49,404 nucleotides of DNA from an uncultured Anaerococcus sp. (GTDB lineage: Bacteria; Bacillota; Clostridia; Tissierellales; Peptoniphilaceae): NCBI RefSeq assembly GCF_943908415.1, contig NZ_CALTSY010000012.1, positions 1-49,404 of the forward strand, given 5' to 3'. A program made the translations under genes and the position numbers. This document shows, one piece after another, positions 23,219 through 32,155 of the stretch (positions are counted from its first letter, which is position 1; each line of letters begins with the position of its first letter). The notes under the pieces are model-generated. The model had not been told where the DNA came from and did no database searches. It saw only the letters and a list, made by a program, of their open reading frames with translations.

Positions 23219-24244
23219 ATGAAGTCATTAAGAAAAATTCTTTGTTTCATAGTGGCTTTTTCTTTTGTAAACATATCATATGCATCTGAAGGTGAAATGA
23301 ATGCAGTAGATCCTAGCCAAGATAGGCAAGAGTCTAAGCAGAAATCAGATATAAAAAGTGGCGATGAGCTGGTAATAACTGAAGATCCTAATAAAGAATA
23401 TACTAGTGAAGAGGAAATTAATAGACTTACAGAAGAGCTTGATGCTAAGACTAAGGAAATGGATGAGTCTTTAAAAGATGTCGACTCAGAAGTTTCAAAA
23501 GAAGTAGAGCCACATAATGCTGCTGGAAGAAAACCACAAGAAGTAGATAAGAACAAAAATCCTAAAACTGATTCTAAAGTTAGCGAATCAAAGAATAGTA
23601 TAGATAAGAAAGAACAGGGTAAAAAGACCAATTCTACTGTTAAAAAAGATACTAATAAGAAAAATTCTATAAAAACTGGGTCTAATAACAAAAAGGCTAA
23701 TAAGTCAAACAAGAGTGAAATTCCAAAAGCTAATACTAGCCAAGCTTCAAGAGATACAGATTCTTATAGAAAATCAGTAGATCTTGCAAGTAATGCTGTC
23801 TTATCTAAGAAACTTAGTAGAGAAGATGCTAGAAAAATCGAAATAAGTACAAAAAATATAGTTGAAGAATACAATAAAAAGATTGAAGATGCTACAAGCC
23901 AAGAGCAAAGAGATAGGCTTGCAAGACAGGCAAGTGATAAGATTAACCAAGCTGTAAAAAGCACTTCTAAAGAAGTATACGACGATACAAAAGATAGACT
24001 GGATCCAAGTATATACGATCAAAAAGACGATGTCTTAGTTTTAGAAGTTGAAGGTCCAGATGATGATGAAATAAGTGAGCAAGAACGTAGGATTACAAGT
24101 CTTTCCAAATCAGCAAAGCTAACGAGCGAAAAAGAAAATAATTCATATTTTTATGTGGCTATAGTTATAGTAATTATCCTCGTGATAAGTATATCCCTAG
24201 CCTTAGCCCATACCTTAAAAAAACGTGAGAAAAACAAATTTTAA
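23219..24244 (+). CDS. Secreted membrane-anchored protein sharing a motif with the 1563 surface protein
   Basis: A 341-residue protein of unknown function. A signal peptide (residues 1-23, ending SYA-SEG) precedes an acidic segment. EEINRLTEELDAKTKEMDES (about 64-83) contains the 12 residues LTEELDAKTKEM found identically in the protein encoded at 1563. A Lys/Asn/Ser-rich linker follows, then a helical region from about 180-250 with EEYNKKIEDATSQEQRDRLA. The C-terminus is one membrane helix (about 310-331) with a KKREKNKF tail. The start at 23219 has GGAGG; upstream in-frame codons lack a ribosome site and would bury the signal peptide. Confidence 0.7.
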   Translation: MKSLRKILCFIVAFSFVNISYASEGEMNAVDPSQDRQESKQKSDIKSGDELVITEDPNKEYTSEEEINRLTEELDAKTKEMDESLKDVDSEVSKEVEPHNAAGRKPQEVDKNKNPKTDSKVSESKNSIDKKEQGKKTNSTVKKDTNKKNSIKTGSNNKKANKSNKSEIPKANTSQASRDTDSYRKSVDLASNAVLSKKLSREDARKIEISTKNIVEEYNKKIEDATSQEQRDRLARQASDKINQAVKSTSKEVYDDTKDRLDPSIYDQKDDVLVLEVEGPDDDEISEQERRITSLSKSAKLTSEKENNSYFYVAIVIVIILVISISLALAHTLKKREKNKF

Positions 24245-24271
24245 TATCTAATACTTAAATTTGATTTAGGC

Positions 24272-24300
24272 AAAAAAAGGAGGCCATAGGCCTCCTTGTT
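24272..24300. terminator. Bidirectional terminator
   Basis: AAGGAGGCC and GGCCTCCTT pair around ATA between the convergent secreted-protein and rubredoxin genes. An A run precedes the stem, so it serves best as the minus-strand terminator. Confidence 0.75.
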
Positions 24301-24307
24301 GCTTTTA

Positions 24308-24466
24308 TTATTCTTGTGGTTCAAACATATCTTTGCCTACTCCACAAACTGGACAAACCCAATCTTCTGGAAGTTGGTCAAATTCTGTACCTGCTTCGAT
24401 ACCGTTATCAACATCTCCTTCAGCAGGATCATAAATGTATCCACATGCTGTACATACGTATTTCAT
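24308..24466 (-). CDS. Rubredoxin
   Basis: A 52-residue one-iron electron carrier with the Fe(Cys)4 site from CTAC (Cys5, Cys8) and CPVC (Cys38, Cys41) and the conserved YIYDPAEGD and LPEDWVCPVC segments. The length is normal. The start at 24466 has AAGGAGAC; a longer in-frame reading runs through the promoter and is rejected. It probably feeds oxygen or peroxide detoxification reductases encoded elsewhere. Confidence 0.95.
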   Translation of the reverse strand: MKYVCTACGYIYDPAEGDVDNGIEAGTEFDQLPEDWVCPVCGVGKDMFEPQE

Positions 24467-24499
24467 ACTAATGTCTCCTTTCATTGTTCTTACATTTAT

Positions 24500-24508
24500 A
24501 TTATACCA
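24500..24508 (-). promoter_or_regulatory. Rubredoxin promoter (extended -10)
   Basis: On the minus strand TGGTATAAT, 34 bases before the start codon; the -35 (TGTAAC) is weak. Confidence 0.5.
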
Positions 24509-24614
24509 CGATTTCCTGATTTTGTTACATAAAATATTAATAACTATTAAGCTTTTCATAAATTTGGATGTTTTGATAAATGTGGGTATAAGTATATTGA
24601 CTAAGGAGAGTACT

Positions 24615-25007
24615 ATGAGAATTATTAGAAATCTAATACATAGCGATCTTTCATTAATAAAAGAATTTAGAGATAATACTATAAAGTTACTAGAAAATGA
24701 GGGCTATGATGAGAATTTCATCTTTAAAATAAGACTTGTTCTTGATGAATTGATTATAAATTCTTATAAACATGGCAATAATAAGATATATGACAAATTG
24801 ATTGATATTATTATAGTAGTTGATGAAGATTCGTGTATGATAAAAGTTAGAGATGAAGGCGATGGAATAAATTATTGCAAGGATAGGGATATGCTATCTG
24901 ACCATGGTAGGGGTATACAGCTTGTATATAATCTTGCAGATAATTTTTGGGTTAAGGATAATACAACAGTAGCTTTTTTAGAATTGAATGATCAAAAAAT
25001 TTGTTAA
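24615..25007 (+). CDS. RsbW/SpoIIAB-like anti-sigma-type ATPase
   Basis: A 130-residue GHKL-fold protein of the HATPase_c_2 type that includes RsbW and SpoIIAB serine kinases. The N box LVLDELIINSYKHG (42-54), the DEGDG ATP box (80-84) and HGRGIQL (97-103) are present. Such proteins bind a sigma factor and phosphorylate an antagonist; no sigma factor or antagonist gene is adjacent. The start at 24615 has AAGGAG. The nearest sigma gene in the window is at 3926-4438, which is only a speculative target. Confidence 0.82.
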   Translation: MRIIRNLIHSDLSLIKEFRDNTIKLLENEGYDENFIFKIRLVLDELIINSYKHGNNKIYDKLIDIIIVVDEDSCMIKVRDEGDGINYCKDRDMLSDHGRGIQLVYNLADNFWVKDNTTVAFLELNDQKIC

Positions 25008-25047
25008 GCATCTGGATGATAATCTGGATGTTTTTTTTGGGATTTTA

Positions 25048-25075
25048 TTGATAATATATGCACAATCGATATAAT
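25048..25075 (+). promoter_or_regulatory. Promoter of typA
   Basis: TTGATA (25048-25053), a 16-base spacer and TATAAT (25070-25075), about 38 bases before the start codon. Confidence 0.6.
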
Positions 25076-25112
25076 ATATTGATAGAATTTGTTAGTTATG
25101 AAAGAAGGATAT

Positions 25113-26933
25113 ATGAGAAGAGAAGATATAAGAAACGTAGCAATCATAGCTCACGTAGACCACGGTAAGACAACACTTGTAGACGGATTGTTAAAAAGTT
25201 CAGGAACTTTTAGAGAAAACCAAGAAGTAAATGAGAGGGTTATGGACTCTAATAGTATTGAAAAAGAAAGAGGAATAACAATTCTTTCTAAAAATACTGC
25301 AATCCATTATAAGGATACAAAAATCAATATAATAGATACTCCAGGCCACGCGGATTTTGGTGGAGAGGTAGAACGTGTACTTAACATGGCAGAATCAGTA
25401 GTATTGGTAGTAGATAGCCATGAAGGACCTATGCCTCAAACAAAATTTGTTTTAAGAAAGGCAATCGAGCTTAACCTACCAGCTATTATTTGTATAAATA
25501 AGGTAGATAGACCTGATCAAAGAATTGATGAAGTAGAAGATGAGGTCCTAGACTTATTTATATCCTTAGATGCAGATGAGTCATATTTAGATAGTCCATT
25601 TATTTATGCATCTGCTAAAAATGGTTGGGCTTCTAATGAAAAGGGAAATGTCAAAAATGACATGGCAGATTTATTAGACACAATTATAGAATATACACCT
25701 GCCTTTGAAGCTGATGAAAATGCTCCATTTAAGGTTTTAGTTTCAACCACTGACTACAACTCATTTTTAGGATCTATTGCCATAGGTAAGGTTGAACAAG
25801 GTGTTATAAAGAAAAATGCCAACACTATTATAACTAACTACAATGAAGAAAATAGAAAAGTTAAATCAAAAATTGTAACTATCTATGAATTTGATGGTCT
25901 TGAAAGAGTTGAAGTAGAAGAAGCTAAGTTTGGATCTATAGTTGCCCTATCAGGTATGGAGGATATATCCATAGGAGACACTGTAGGTACCGAAGAAGAC
26001 CATGATCCAATCGAATTTACAAAAATTTCTGAGCCTACCCTATCTATGACCTTCTCAGTAAATGATTCCCCATTTGCAGGTCGTGATGGGAAGTATGTAA
26101 CAAGTAGACACTTAAGAGATAGATTATTTAAGGAAAAAGAAACAGATGTTTCTCTTAGAGTGGAAAATACAGATTCTACAGAAAGCTTTAAGGTATCAGG
26201 ACGTGGAGAACTTCACCTTTCAGTTTTAATAGAAAACTTAAGACGTGAAGGCTATGAATTCCAAGTATCAAAGCCTGAAGTTATGTATAAAGAAATCGAT
26301 GGAAAAAGAAATGAACCTATTGAGATTGCAACAATAGATGTTGATCAGGAATACACAGGTTCTGTAATAGATAAGCTAGGCCGTCGTAAGGGTGAGCTTA
26401 TGGATATGAGTCCAACATCATCTGGCTATACTAGGATGATATTTAGGATTCCAGCTCGTGGTCTTATAGGCTATAGAACTGAGTTTTTAACAGACACTAA
26501 GGGTACAGGTATACTTAACTCAGAATTTGAAGAATATGCACCATATAAGGGCGATTTAGAAACTCGACAAGTAGGTTCCCTTGTAGCAAGTGAGCAAGGG
26601 ATAGCAAGAGCCTATGGACTAAATTCAGCCCAATCTAGAGGAATCTTGTTTATAGAAGCTGGAGATGAGGTTTATGAGGGAGAAGTAGTTGGTATGAATG
26701 CAAAGGGTCTAGATATAGATGTAAATGTATGCAAGACCAAAAAATTGACCAATACCCGTGCTTCAGGATCTGATGATGCCATTATGCTAACACCAGCAAA
26801 AAAAATGAGTGTAGAAGAAATGATGGAATTTGTAGAAGATGATGAATTAATAGAAGTAACACCAAAGAATTTGAGAATTAGAAAGAGAATTTTGGATAGT
26901 AATCTAAGATATAAATCAAAGAAAAATAAATAG
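25113..26933 (+). CDS. typA: Ribosome-associated GTPase TypA/BipA
   Basis: A 606-residue translational GTPase. The G1 box AHVDHGKTT (13-21), G3 DTPGHADFGGEVERVL and G4 NKVDRPDQR are intact. The C-terminal BipA-specific part includes GELHLSVLIENLRREGYE and GRGLIGYRTEFLTDTKG-like ARGLIGYRTEFL. It helps 50S assembly and stress or cold adaptation. The start MRREDIRNVAIIAH matches typical TypA; two earlier in-frame starts lack ribosome sites. The length fits the family. It heads a run continuing to the AI-2E-family gene. Confidence 0.96.
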   Translation: MRREDIRNVAIIAHVDHGKTTLVDGLLKSSGTFRENQEVNERVMDSNSIEKERGITILSKNTAIHYKDTKINIIDTPGHADFGGEVERVLNMAESVVLVVDSHEGPMPQTKFVLRKAIELNLPAIICINKVDRPDQRIDEVEDEVLDLFISLDADESYLDSPFIYASAKNGWASNEKGNVKNDMADLLDTIIEYTPAFEADENAPFKVLVSTTDYNSFLGSIAIGKVEQGVIKKNANTIITNYNEENRKVKSKIVTIYEFDGLERVEVEEAKFGSIVALSGMEDISIGDTVGTEEDHDPIEFTKISEPTLSMTFSVNDSPFAGRDGKYVTSRHLRDRLFKEKETDVSLRVENTDSTESFKVSGRGELHLSVLIENLRREGYEFQVSKPEVMYKEIDGKRNEPIEIATIDVDQEYTGSVIDKLGRRKGELMDMSPTSSGYTRMIFRIPARGLIGYRTEFLTDTKGTGILNSEFEEYAPYKGDLETRQVGSLVASEQGIARAYGLNSAQSRGILFIEAGDEVYEGEVVGMNAKGLDIDVNVCKTKKLTNTRASGSDDAIMLTPAKKMSVEEMMEFVEDDELIEVTPKNLRIRKRILDSNLRYKSKKNK

Positions 26934-26941
26934 GTGATAGT

Positions 26942-27592
26942 ATGAATAGAAGATTTGAAAAGGGACTGAGCCAATTCTTAAGCTTATTTGTCCTTATCGT
27001 ATTTATAAGCACTATAATTTCAACTAATATGAATATTCCAGCAGTAAACTATATTTGGACTTTAAGCTTTTTAATAGCTTGGGTCCTCATGCTAGTTTTT
27101 GCTGTCTACATATTATTTCAAAAGGATTCATATGGTTTATCAATATTTACAGCAATAATTACAGCCATAGCCTTTGGAGTTTTAAGTGTGCCTGCAAGTT
27201 TGGTTTTATCTAGATTTATACCAGGCTTAGTGTTCTACCTTAGCTTTAACAATCAGTTTTTTAATCTAAATACTCAGCTGGCTCAGTTGATTTTATATAC
27301 TGTATTAATAGTGGTGTATTTTATTCATCTTTTAAATGCGCATAAACTTAAAAACAAGAATGATCAATACATAGCAGCTAGTCAAAACACAGATCAAAGT
27401 TCTTTAATTAACAATGATAAAGAAGAAATTGATGAAGATGGAGAGACAATAAACAAAAATAATAAAGAAGAAATTGTTTTTGAGTCTGATATTGACCAAG
27501 AAGTAGAGTATAATACAGAGAAAGTAGAACTTGTAGAAGAATTAACAGATGAAGATTTAGAAAATATGAAAGGTGAGGACAATAATGGCTAA
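26942..27592 (+). CDS. Membrane protein with acidic C-terminal tail
   Basis: A 216-residue protein of unknown function with four membrane helices in the first 140 residues (FLSLFVLIVFISTIIS, then LSFLIAWVLMLVFAVYIL and others). A very acidic cytoplasmic tail of about 70 residues follows, rich in Glu, Asp and Asn. It starts eight bases after typA and overlaps rex by eight bases, so it is co-transcribed. No family is recognised. Confidence 0.7.
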   Translation: MNRRFEKGLSQFLSLFVLIVFISTIISTNMNIPAVNYIWTLSFLIAWVLMLVFAVYILFQKDSYGLSIFTAIITAIAFGVLSVPASLVLSRFIPGLVFYLSFNNQFFNLNTQLAQLILYTVLIVVYFIHLLNAHKLKNKNDQYIAASQNTDQSSLINNDKEEIDEDGETINKNNKEEIVFESDIDQEVEYNTEKVELVEELTDEDLENMKGEDNNG

Positions 27593-28214
27593 GGAAAATG
27601 CAGTATCATTATCAGTAATCAAGAGACTTCCAAAATATTATAGATACTTAGAAAGCATAAATGATCGTGGTATAGTAAGGGTTTCTTCTAAAGAACTATC
27701 CGATATTACAGGACTTACAGCAAGTCAAATTAGGCAAGACTTAAACCACTATGGTTGCTTTGGTCAACAAGGCTATGGATATAATGTAAAAGAGCTTATG
27801 GATGAACTTTCAAAAATTATAGGTGTAGATAAGCAATACAATATGGTTTTAGTAGGTTATGGTAACATAGGCCATGCCCTTTATCAATATAAAACATTTA
27901 GAGACTTAGGTTATAAATTTACAGCTGTATTTGATAAGGATACAACTAATGGAGAGGTTGAAGTTAGGGATATAGACGAGCTTAGAGATTATCTTAAAAA
28001 CAACAAAGTGGATATAGGTATAATCTCTACACCAAAAGAAGCCAGTCAAGAAATATGCGATATCCTTTGTGAAGAAAATGTATCAGGTATATGGAACTTT
28101 TCCCCAGTAGACCTAAAGACAAAAAATGGAGTTGTTTTAGAAAATGTTCACTTAGATGAGTCATTATTTACTCTAACATATTTTATAAATTCTCCAGAGG
28201 ACTTTAAGTATTAA
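27585..28214 (+). CDS. rex: Redox-sensing transcriptional repressor Rex
   Basis: A 209-residue repressor that senses the NADH/NAD+ ratio and controls fermentation genes. The N-terminal winged helix contains LPKYYRYLE and the ISSKELSD-like VSSKELSDITGLTASQIRQDL recognition region. The Rossmann domain starts VLVGYGNIGHAL (88-99), and the C-terminal helix swap ends FTLTYFINSPEDF. The start at 27585 (AGGTGAGG) is chosen over GTG at 27573 because MAKENAVSLSVIKRLP is the usual beginning. Confidence 0.95.
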   Translation: MAKENAVSLSVIKRLPKYYRYLESINDRGIVRVSSKELSDITGLTASQIRQDLNHYGCFGQQGYGYNVKELMDELSKIIGVDKQYNMVLVGYGNIGHALYQYKTFRDLGYKFTAVFDKDTTNGEVEVRDIDELRDYLKNNKVDIGIISTPKEASQEICDILCEENVSGIWNFSPVDLKTKNGVVLENVHLDESLFTLTYFINSPEDFKY

Positions 28215-30139
28215 TGAATATACTTACAGCAAGCAATTTAAGTAAATCTTATCCTAATAAGGAAATATTTAAAGGCTTAAGCTTTAAGATTGAAAAGGGT
28301 GATAAGGTCGGCCTCATAGGTATAAATGGAGCTGGCAAATCAACCCTTTTTAAAATTTTAATGGGGGAAAGTTCTAAGGATAGCGGTGATATATATCTTC
28401 CTAACAATGTAAAAATAGGATATTTAAAGCAACAGTTATCCATAGACTATAATATAAGTATCTATGATTATTGTATGAAAGTATTTGATGATATTATAGA
28501 TATTGAAAAAAAGTTAAGGCTAATAGAAAAGGATTTAGCAAATCCTAATATCAATCCAGAAGTTATGACAGGACTTTTAGAAGAGCATACTAGGCTATTT
28601 GAAAAGTTTGAAGAAAAAAATGGCTATGCTATAAGATCAGAATTAGAGGGAACCCTAAAGGCTATGGGTTTTAGCGAGGATGACTTTGATAAGGATATCA
28701 ATAACTTATCTGGAGGTCAAAAGGCAAGGGTAGAGCTTGCCTACCTATTATTAGAAAAGCCAGATTTGATCTTATTGGATGAACCTACCAACCACTTAGA
28801 TATAAGTGCCATAAGATTTTTAGAAAACTTCATCAAAAATTATCAAGGTTCTGTAATAGTCATATCCCACGATAGGTATTTTTTAGATAATACTGTAAAT
28901 AGAATATTTCTTTTAGAAAATGGTTCCCTAAAATCCTATGATGGTGATTATACAAGCTTTATGGCCAAGCGTAAAAAGGACTTAGAAGTACAAATGCATC
29001 AGTATAAGGCTCAACAAAAGGAAATAGAACGCCAAGAAGAGATTATAGATAGACTTAAAAATCAAGGTGGTTCCAAAAGGAAAAGAGGTATTTCCCAATC
29101 CAGATCTCGCCAAAAACTTCTTGATAAGACTGAGCGTATAGAAAAGCCTGACCAGATTAATAATTCCATGAAGCTTAAATTTACTCCTAGGATCCAAAGT
29201 GGTGAGGATGTATTAAAGGTAGATAAGCTTGAAAAAAGTTTTGGGGATAAGGAAATATTTAAAAATATAAGTTTTGACCTCTACCGCCATGAAAGAACAG
29301 CTATAATTGGAGAAAATGGTGTTGGTAAAACCACTCTATTTAGGATTATCCTAGGAGAAGAGATGCCAAGTGGGGGAAAGCTTAAAAACGGTCAAAGTGT
29401 AAATGTAGGCTACTTCGATCAAGAACAAAAGTCCCTAAAGCTAGATAACACTATTTTTGAAGAGATTAGAGAAACTTACCCTATGCTTACAAACTTTGAA
29501 ATCAGATCCTATCTTGCAAAGTTCATGTTCTATGATAGTGATGTAGATAGGGAAATTTCTGAGCTATCTGGAGGAGAGAGAGCACGTATATCCTTGCTTA
29601 AACTCATGATTTCAGATACTAACTTCATCCTAATGGATGAGCCTACCAACCACTTAGATATAGATAGTAAGGAGATCCTAGAAGATGCAATACTCGATTA
29701 TGAGGGAACTATACTTATAATAAGCCATGATAGGTACTTTTTAAATAAAATTGCAGTCAAAATTTTGGAAATGAAGCCTGATGGCATGGATGAGTATTTG
29801 GGTAACTATAGTTATTATGAGCAAAAACTTAGGGAAATGAGAGAAGCTCAGCTAGAAAGCCCAACTATTAGCAAAACTCAGCTAGTAAAAGAGAAGAAGA
29901 AACAAAATCTTAAGAGAAATGAAATTAGAAAGATTAAAAATTCTATAAAGGACATAGAAACTGAGATGGAAGATATCGATAATAGGATTGATGAACTAAC
30001 TCAGTTAACCTTATTAGAGGATTTTTACAATGACCAGGAGAAGGTTAAAGATACTTTTTCTAAGATAAAAGAGCTTGATGATAGAAAAGAAGTTTTATCT
30101 GACAAGTGGTTTGATCTAAATATGGAATTAGAAGAGTAG
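28214..30139 (+). CDS. ABC-F type ribosome-associated ATPase
   Basis: A 641-residue soluble protein with two ABC domains and no membrane segment. The first has GINGAGKST (36-44), LSGGQKARVELA and LLDEPTNHLD; the second GENGVGKTT, LSGGERARISLL and LMDEPTNHLD. A charged linker of about 75 residues (the P-site tRNA interaction motif) separates them, and a coiled-coil C-terminal extension (about 545-641) follows. This matches the YdiF/Uup-like branch of ABC-F translation factors. It overlaps rex by one base (TAATG). A target-protection antibiotic resistance role is possible but not indicated. Confidence 0.9.
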   Translation: MNILTASNLSKSYPNKEIFKGLSFKIEKGDKVGLIGINGAGKSTLFKILMGESSKDSGDIYLPNNVKIGYLKQQLSIDYNISIYDYCMKVFDDIIDIEKKLRLIEKDLANPNINPEVMTGLLEEHTRLFEKFEEKNGYAIRSELEGTLKAMGFSEDDFDKDINNLSGGQKARVELAYLLLEKPDLILLDEPTNHLDISAIRFLENFIKNYQGSVIVISHDRYFLDNTVNRIFLLENGSLKSYDGDYTSFMAKRKKDLEVQMHQYKAQQKEIERQEEIIDRLKNQGGSKRKRGISQSRSRQKLLDKTERIEKPDQINNSMKLKFTPRIQSGEDVLKVDKLEKSFGDKEIFKNISFDLYRHERTAIIGENGVGKTTLFRIILGEEMPSGGKLKNGQSVNVGYFDQEQKSLKLDNTIFEEIRETYPMLTNFEIRSYLAKFMFYDSDVDREISELSGGERARISLLKLMISDTNFILMDEPTNHLDIDSKEILEDAILDYEGTILIISHDRYFLNKIAVKILEMKPDGMDEYLGNYSYYEQKLREMREAQLESPTISKTQLVKEKKKQNLKRNEIRKIKNSIKDIETEMEDIDNRIDELTQLTLLEDFYNDQEKVKDTFSKIKELDDRKEVLSDKWFDLNMELEE

Positions 30140-30160
30140 AGGATTCTTAAAGAGGTAATA

Positions 30161-31384
30161 ATGAAAGAAAAAAATAAATTAGATCAAAAATCTAGAAATA
30201 ATTACAAGGTTGGTTTGTATCTCATTTTAACATTTTTTGCCTTTTGGTATATTGAAAGCTTGACAGACTTTATATGGGGCACTTATGGTGTTATAAGGCC
30301 TATGATATTAGGTTTTGCCATAGCCTTTGTAATAGACTTACCGATGAGCTTTTTCCAAGATAAAGTTTTTGGGAAATTTTTAGATCCTATCAAACATAGA
30401 AAATTGATTCTATCACTTTCCCTTATCCTAAGTTGGCTAGTATTTTTTGCAATTATAACTTTAATACTTGTAGTTGTAATACCTGAGCTAGTTAAGACAG
30501 TACAGTCAGCTATTACAACCCTACCAGCATTCTTAGATGCCCTTGTAGAGTATACAAAAAAACTGCCAGCTTTAAATAAATTAGTAGTTGATTTTCAAAA
30601 AAACTCTTCTGATTTTGACCTTACTAGCCTATCAAATAATGTTGCTGATTATATAAATGGTGATAGCTCAAATCTTTTAAATAGGGCTCAAAATATTATT
30701 TCAAGTGTGAGCTCTGGCCTAGTAGCAGTTGCCATGGGTTTCATATTTTCTATATATGTATCTATAAATAAGAGGTCATTAAAGTTAAATGCAAACAGGA
30801 TGATTTATGCAAACTTTAAGGAAGAGACTGCCGATCAGATTAACTATGTATTTAAGCTAACCTATGAAGCATTTTCTAAGTTTTTAAACTCCAGATTGGT
30901 ATCTTGTTTGGTGCTAGGAATACTTAACTACATAGGTATGAAGATACTAAAACTACCATATGCTGGTATGATATCTGTACTAGTAGGAGCCTTGGATATA
31001 ATACCATACTTTGGTCCTATTATAGCTTCTGTAGTTGGAGTAATATTGATATTTATAGAATCTCCATTCCAGTCCTTAGTATTTATAATATTTTTAGTAA
31101 TACTACAACAATTGCAAGAGAATGTATTCTATCCAATATTTATAGGTAAAAATTCCGGTCTTCCACCAATTTGGATATTTGTATCAGTATTCTTAGGAGG
31201 TAGATTATTTGGTATACTTGGTATGATATTATTTATGCCATTGGCAACAGTAATTTATACCTTAAACCAGGACAGGACAGCAAAAAAACTTAAAGAAAAG
31301 CAAATGGATAGGATAACAATAGCAGAAAAATCTAACAAATCATTTGATGAAATGAGAGAAGAAAAACTTAAAAAAGAATTTTAA
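30161..31384 (+). CDS. AI-2E family transporter
   Basis: A 407-residue membrane protein of the AI-2E/UPF0118 family with about eight helices. The family signature appears as ALDIIPYFGPIIASVVGVILI in the C-terminal half, with the preceding ISVLVGA, plus IGKNSGLPPIWIF and the GGRLFGILGMILFMPL ending. The substrate is not known; some relatives are Na+/H+ antiporters. AAGAGGT precedes the start. It closes the typA-rex run before a strong bidirectional terminator. Confidence 0.88.
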   Translation: MKEKNKLDQKSRNNYKVGLYLILTFFAFWYIESLTDFIWGTYGVIRPMILGFAIAFVIDLPMSFFQDKVFGKFLDPIKHRKLILSLSLILSWLVFFAIITLILVVVIPELVKTVQSAITTLPAFLDALVEYTKKLPALNKLVVDFQKNSSDFDLTSLSNNVADYINGDSSNLLNRAQNIISSVSSGLVAVAMGFIFSIYVSINKRSLKLNANRMIYANFKEETADQINYVFKLTYEAFSKFLNSRLVSCLVLGILNYIGMKILKLPYAGMISVLVGALDIIPYFGPIIASVVGVILIFIESPFQSLVFIIFLVILQQLQENVFYPIFIGKNSGLPPIWIFVSVFLGGRLFGILGMILFMPLATVIYTLNQDRTAKKLKEKQMDRITIAEKSNKSFDEMREEKLKKEF

Positions 31385-31395
31385 TCAGAGTTAAT

Positions 31396-31438
31396 AAAAA
31401 AGAAGTTGACGATAAAGTTATCGACAACTTCTTTTTTT
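31396..31438. terminator. Bidirectional terminator between AI-2E and thiN genes
   Basis: GAAGTTG-A-CGATAA and TTATCG-A-CAACTTC pair around AG, flanked by A and T runs on both sides. Confidence 0.9.
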
Positions 31439-32057
31439 ATACATTTTTATTTTCAAAAATAACTAAAAGATAGCCTTCTTCGACAGCTATAGAAAAATCT
31501 CTACCAGAAGTTTCATTGGAAACACCAAGACTATCATCCATTCTCAATTCAAAATCATTTAGTTCATAATAAAGGCCATGTATAGATACACCCTTAGCAG
31601 TATCACTTAAGGCAAATACTGATACATAGAAATCATCCTCGTCTTTAAACTCATATGATAACTTATCATCTACTATGTAAAGACTTTTATATTTTGATTT
31701 AATTATTACATTTATATCTGATTTTTTGTACTCTAAGGCAGTCCTAATATTTGCAATAGTATGAGAATCACGCCCTCCAAGTCCACCATAAATGACTATC
31801 TCAAAGTATCCTTTTTCCTTGGCTATCATCATTGCAGCTTTTGTATCTGTATAATCTTTGATAGGATTTAGCTTGATTACCTTATCATCTATTGGCTTAT
31901 TTGTAGAGTCAAAATCTCCTATGATAATATGAGGAGTTATTCCTGCCTCTTTTGTATAATCAAATCCCCTATCAGCAGCTATGACTAAATCACCTTCATT
32001 AATCTGATCATAAAATCCGTCAAAATCTCCACCTGCTATTATAAAACACCTTTTCAT
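31437..32057 (-). CDS. thiN: Thiamine pyrophosphokinase
   Basis: A 206-residue enzyme transferring pyrophosphate from ATP to thiamine to make the cofactor thiamine diphosphate. Visible family marks are IIAGG near the start, ADRGFDY (28-34), GDFDS (47-51), KDYTDTKAAM and GGLGGRDSHTIAN. The start at 32057 has AAGGGAGAAG; the ten extra codons upstream have no ribosome site. It is a single leftward gene between rightward ones. Confidence 0.93.
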   Translation of the reverse strand: MKRCFIIAGGDFDGFYDQINEGDLVIAADRGFDYTKEAGITPHIIIGDFDSTNKPIDDKVIKLNPIKDYTDTKAAMMIAKEKGYFEIVIYGGLGGRDSHTIANIRTALEYKKSDINVIIKSKYKSLYIVDDKLSYEFKDEDDFYVSVFALSDTAKGVSIHGLYYELNDFELRMDDSLGVSNETSGRDFSIAVEEGYLLVIFENKNV

Positions 32058-32155
32058 ATCTTCTCCCTTAAATATATTATTTATCATTATAACATTTTAA
32101 TCTAAGAATCGGGTAAAATATAAAGTGTATTAGCCTTTAGATAAAGGGGAAAATT

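Noticed and set aside
24296..24532. Plus-strand frame over rubredoxin
   Set aside because: Antisense of the rubredoxin gene and its promoter; no ribosome site.
25010..25040. Terminator after the RsbW-like gene
   Set aside because: A T8 run follows a duplicated ATCTGGATG, but only four base pairs can form, so the hairpin is not convincing.
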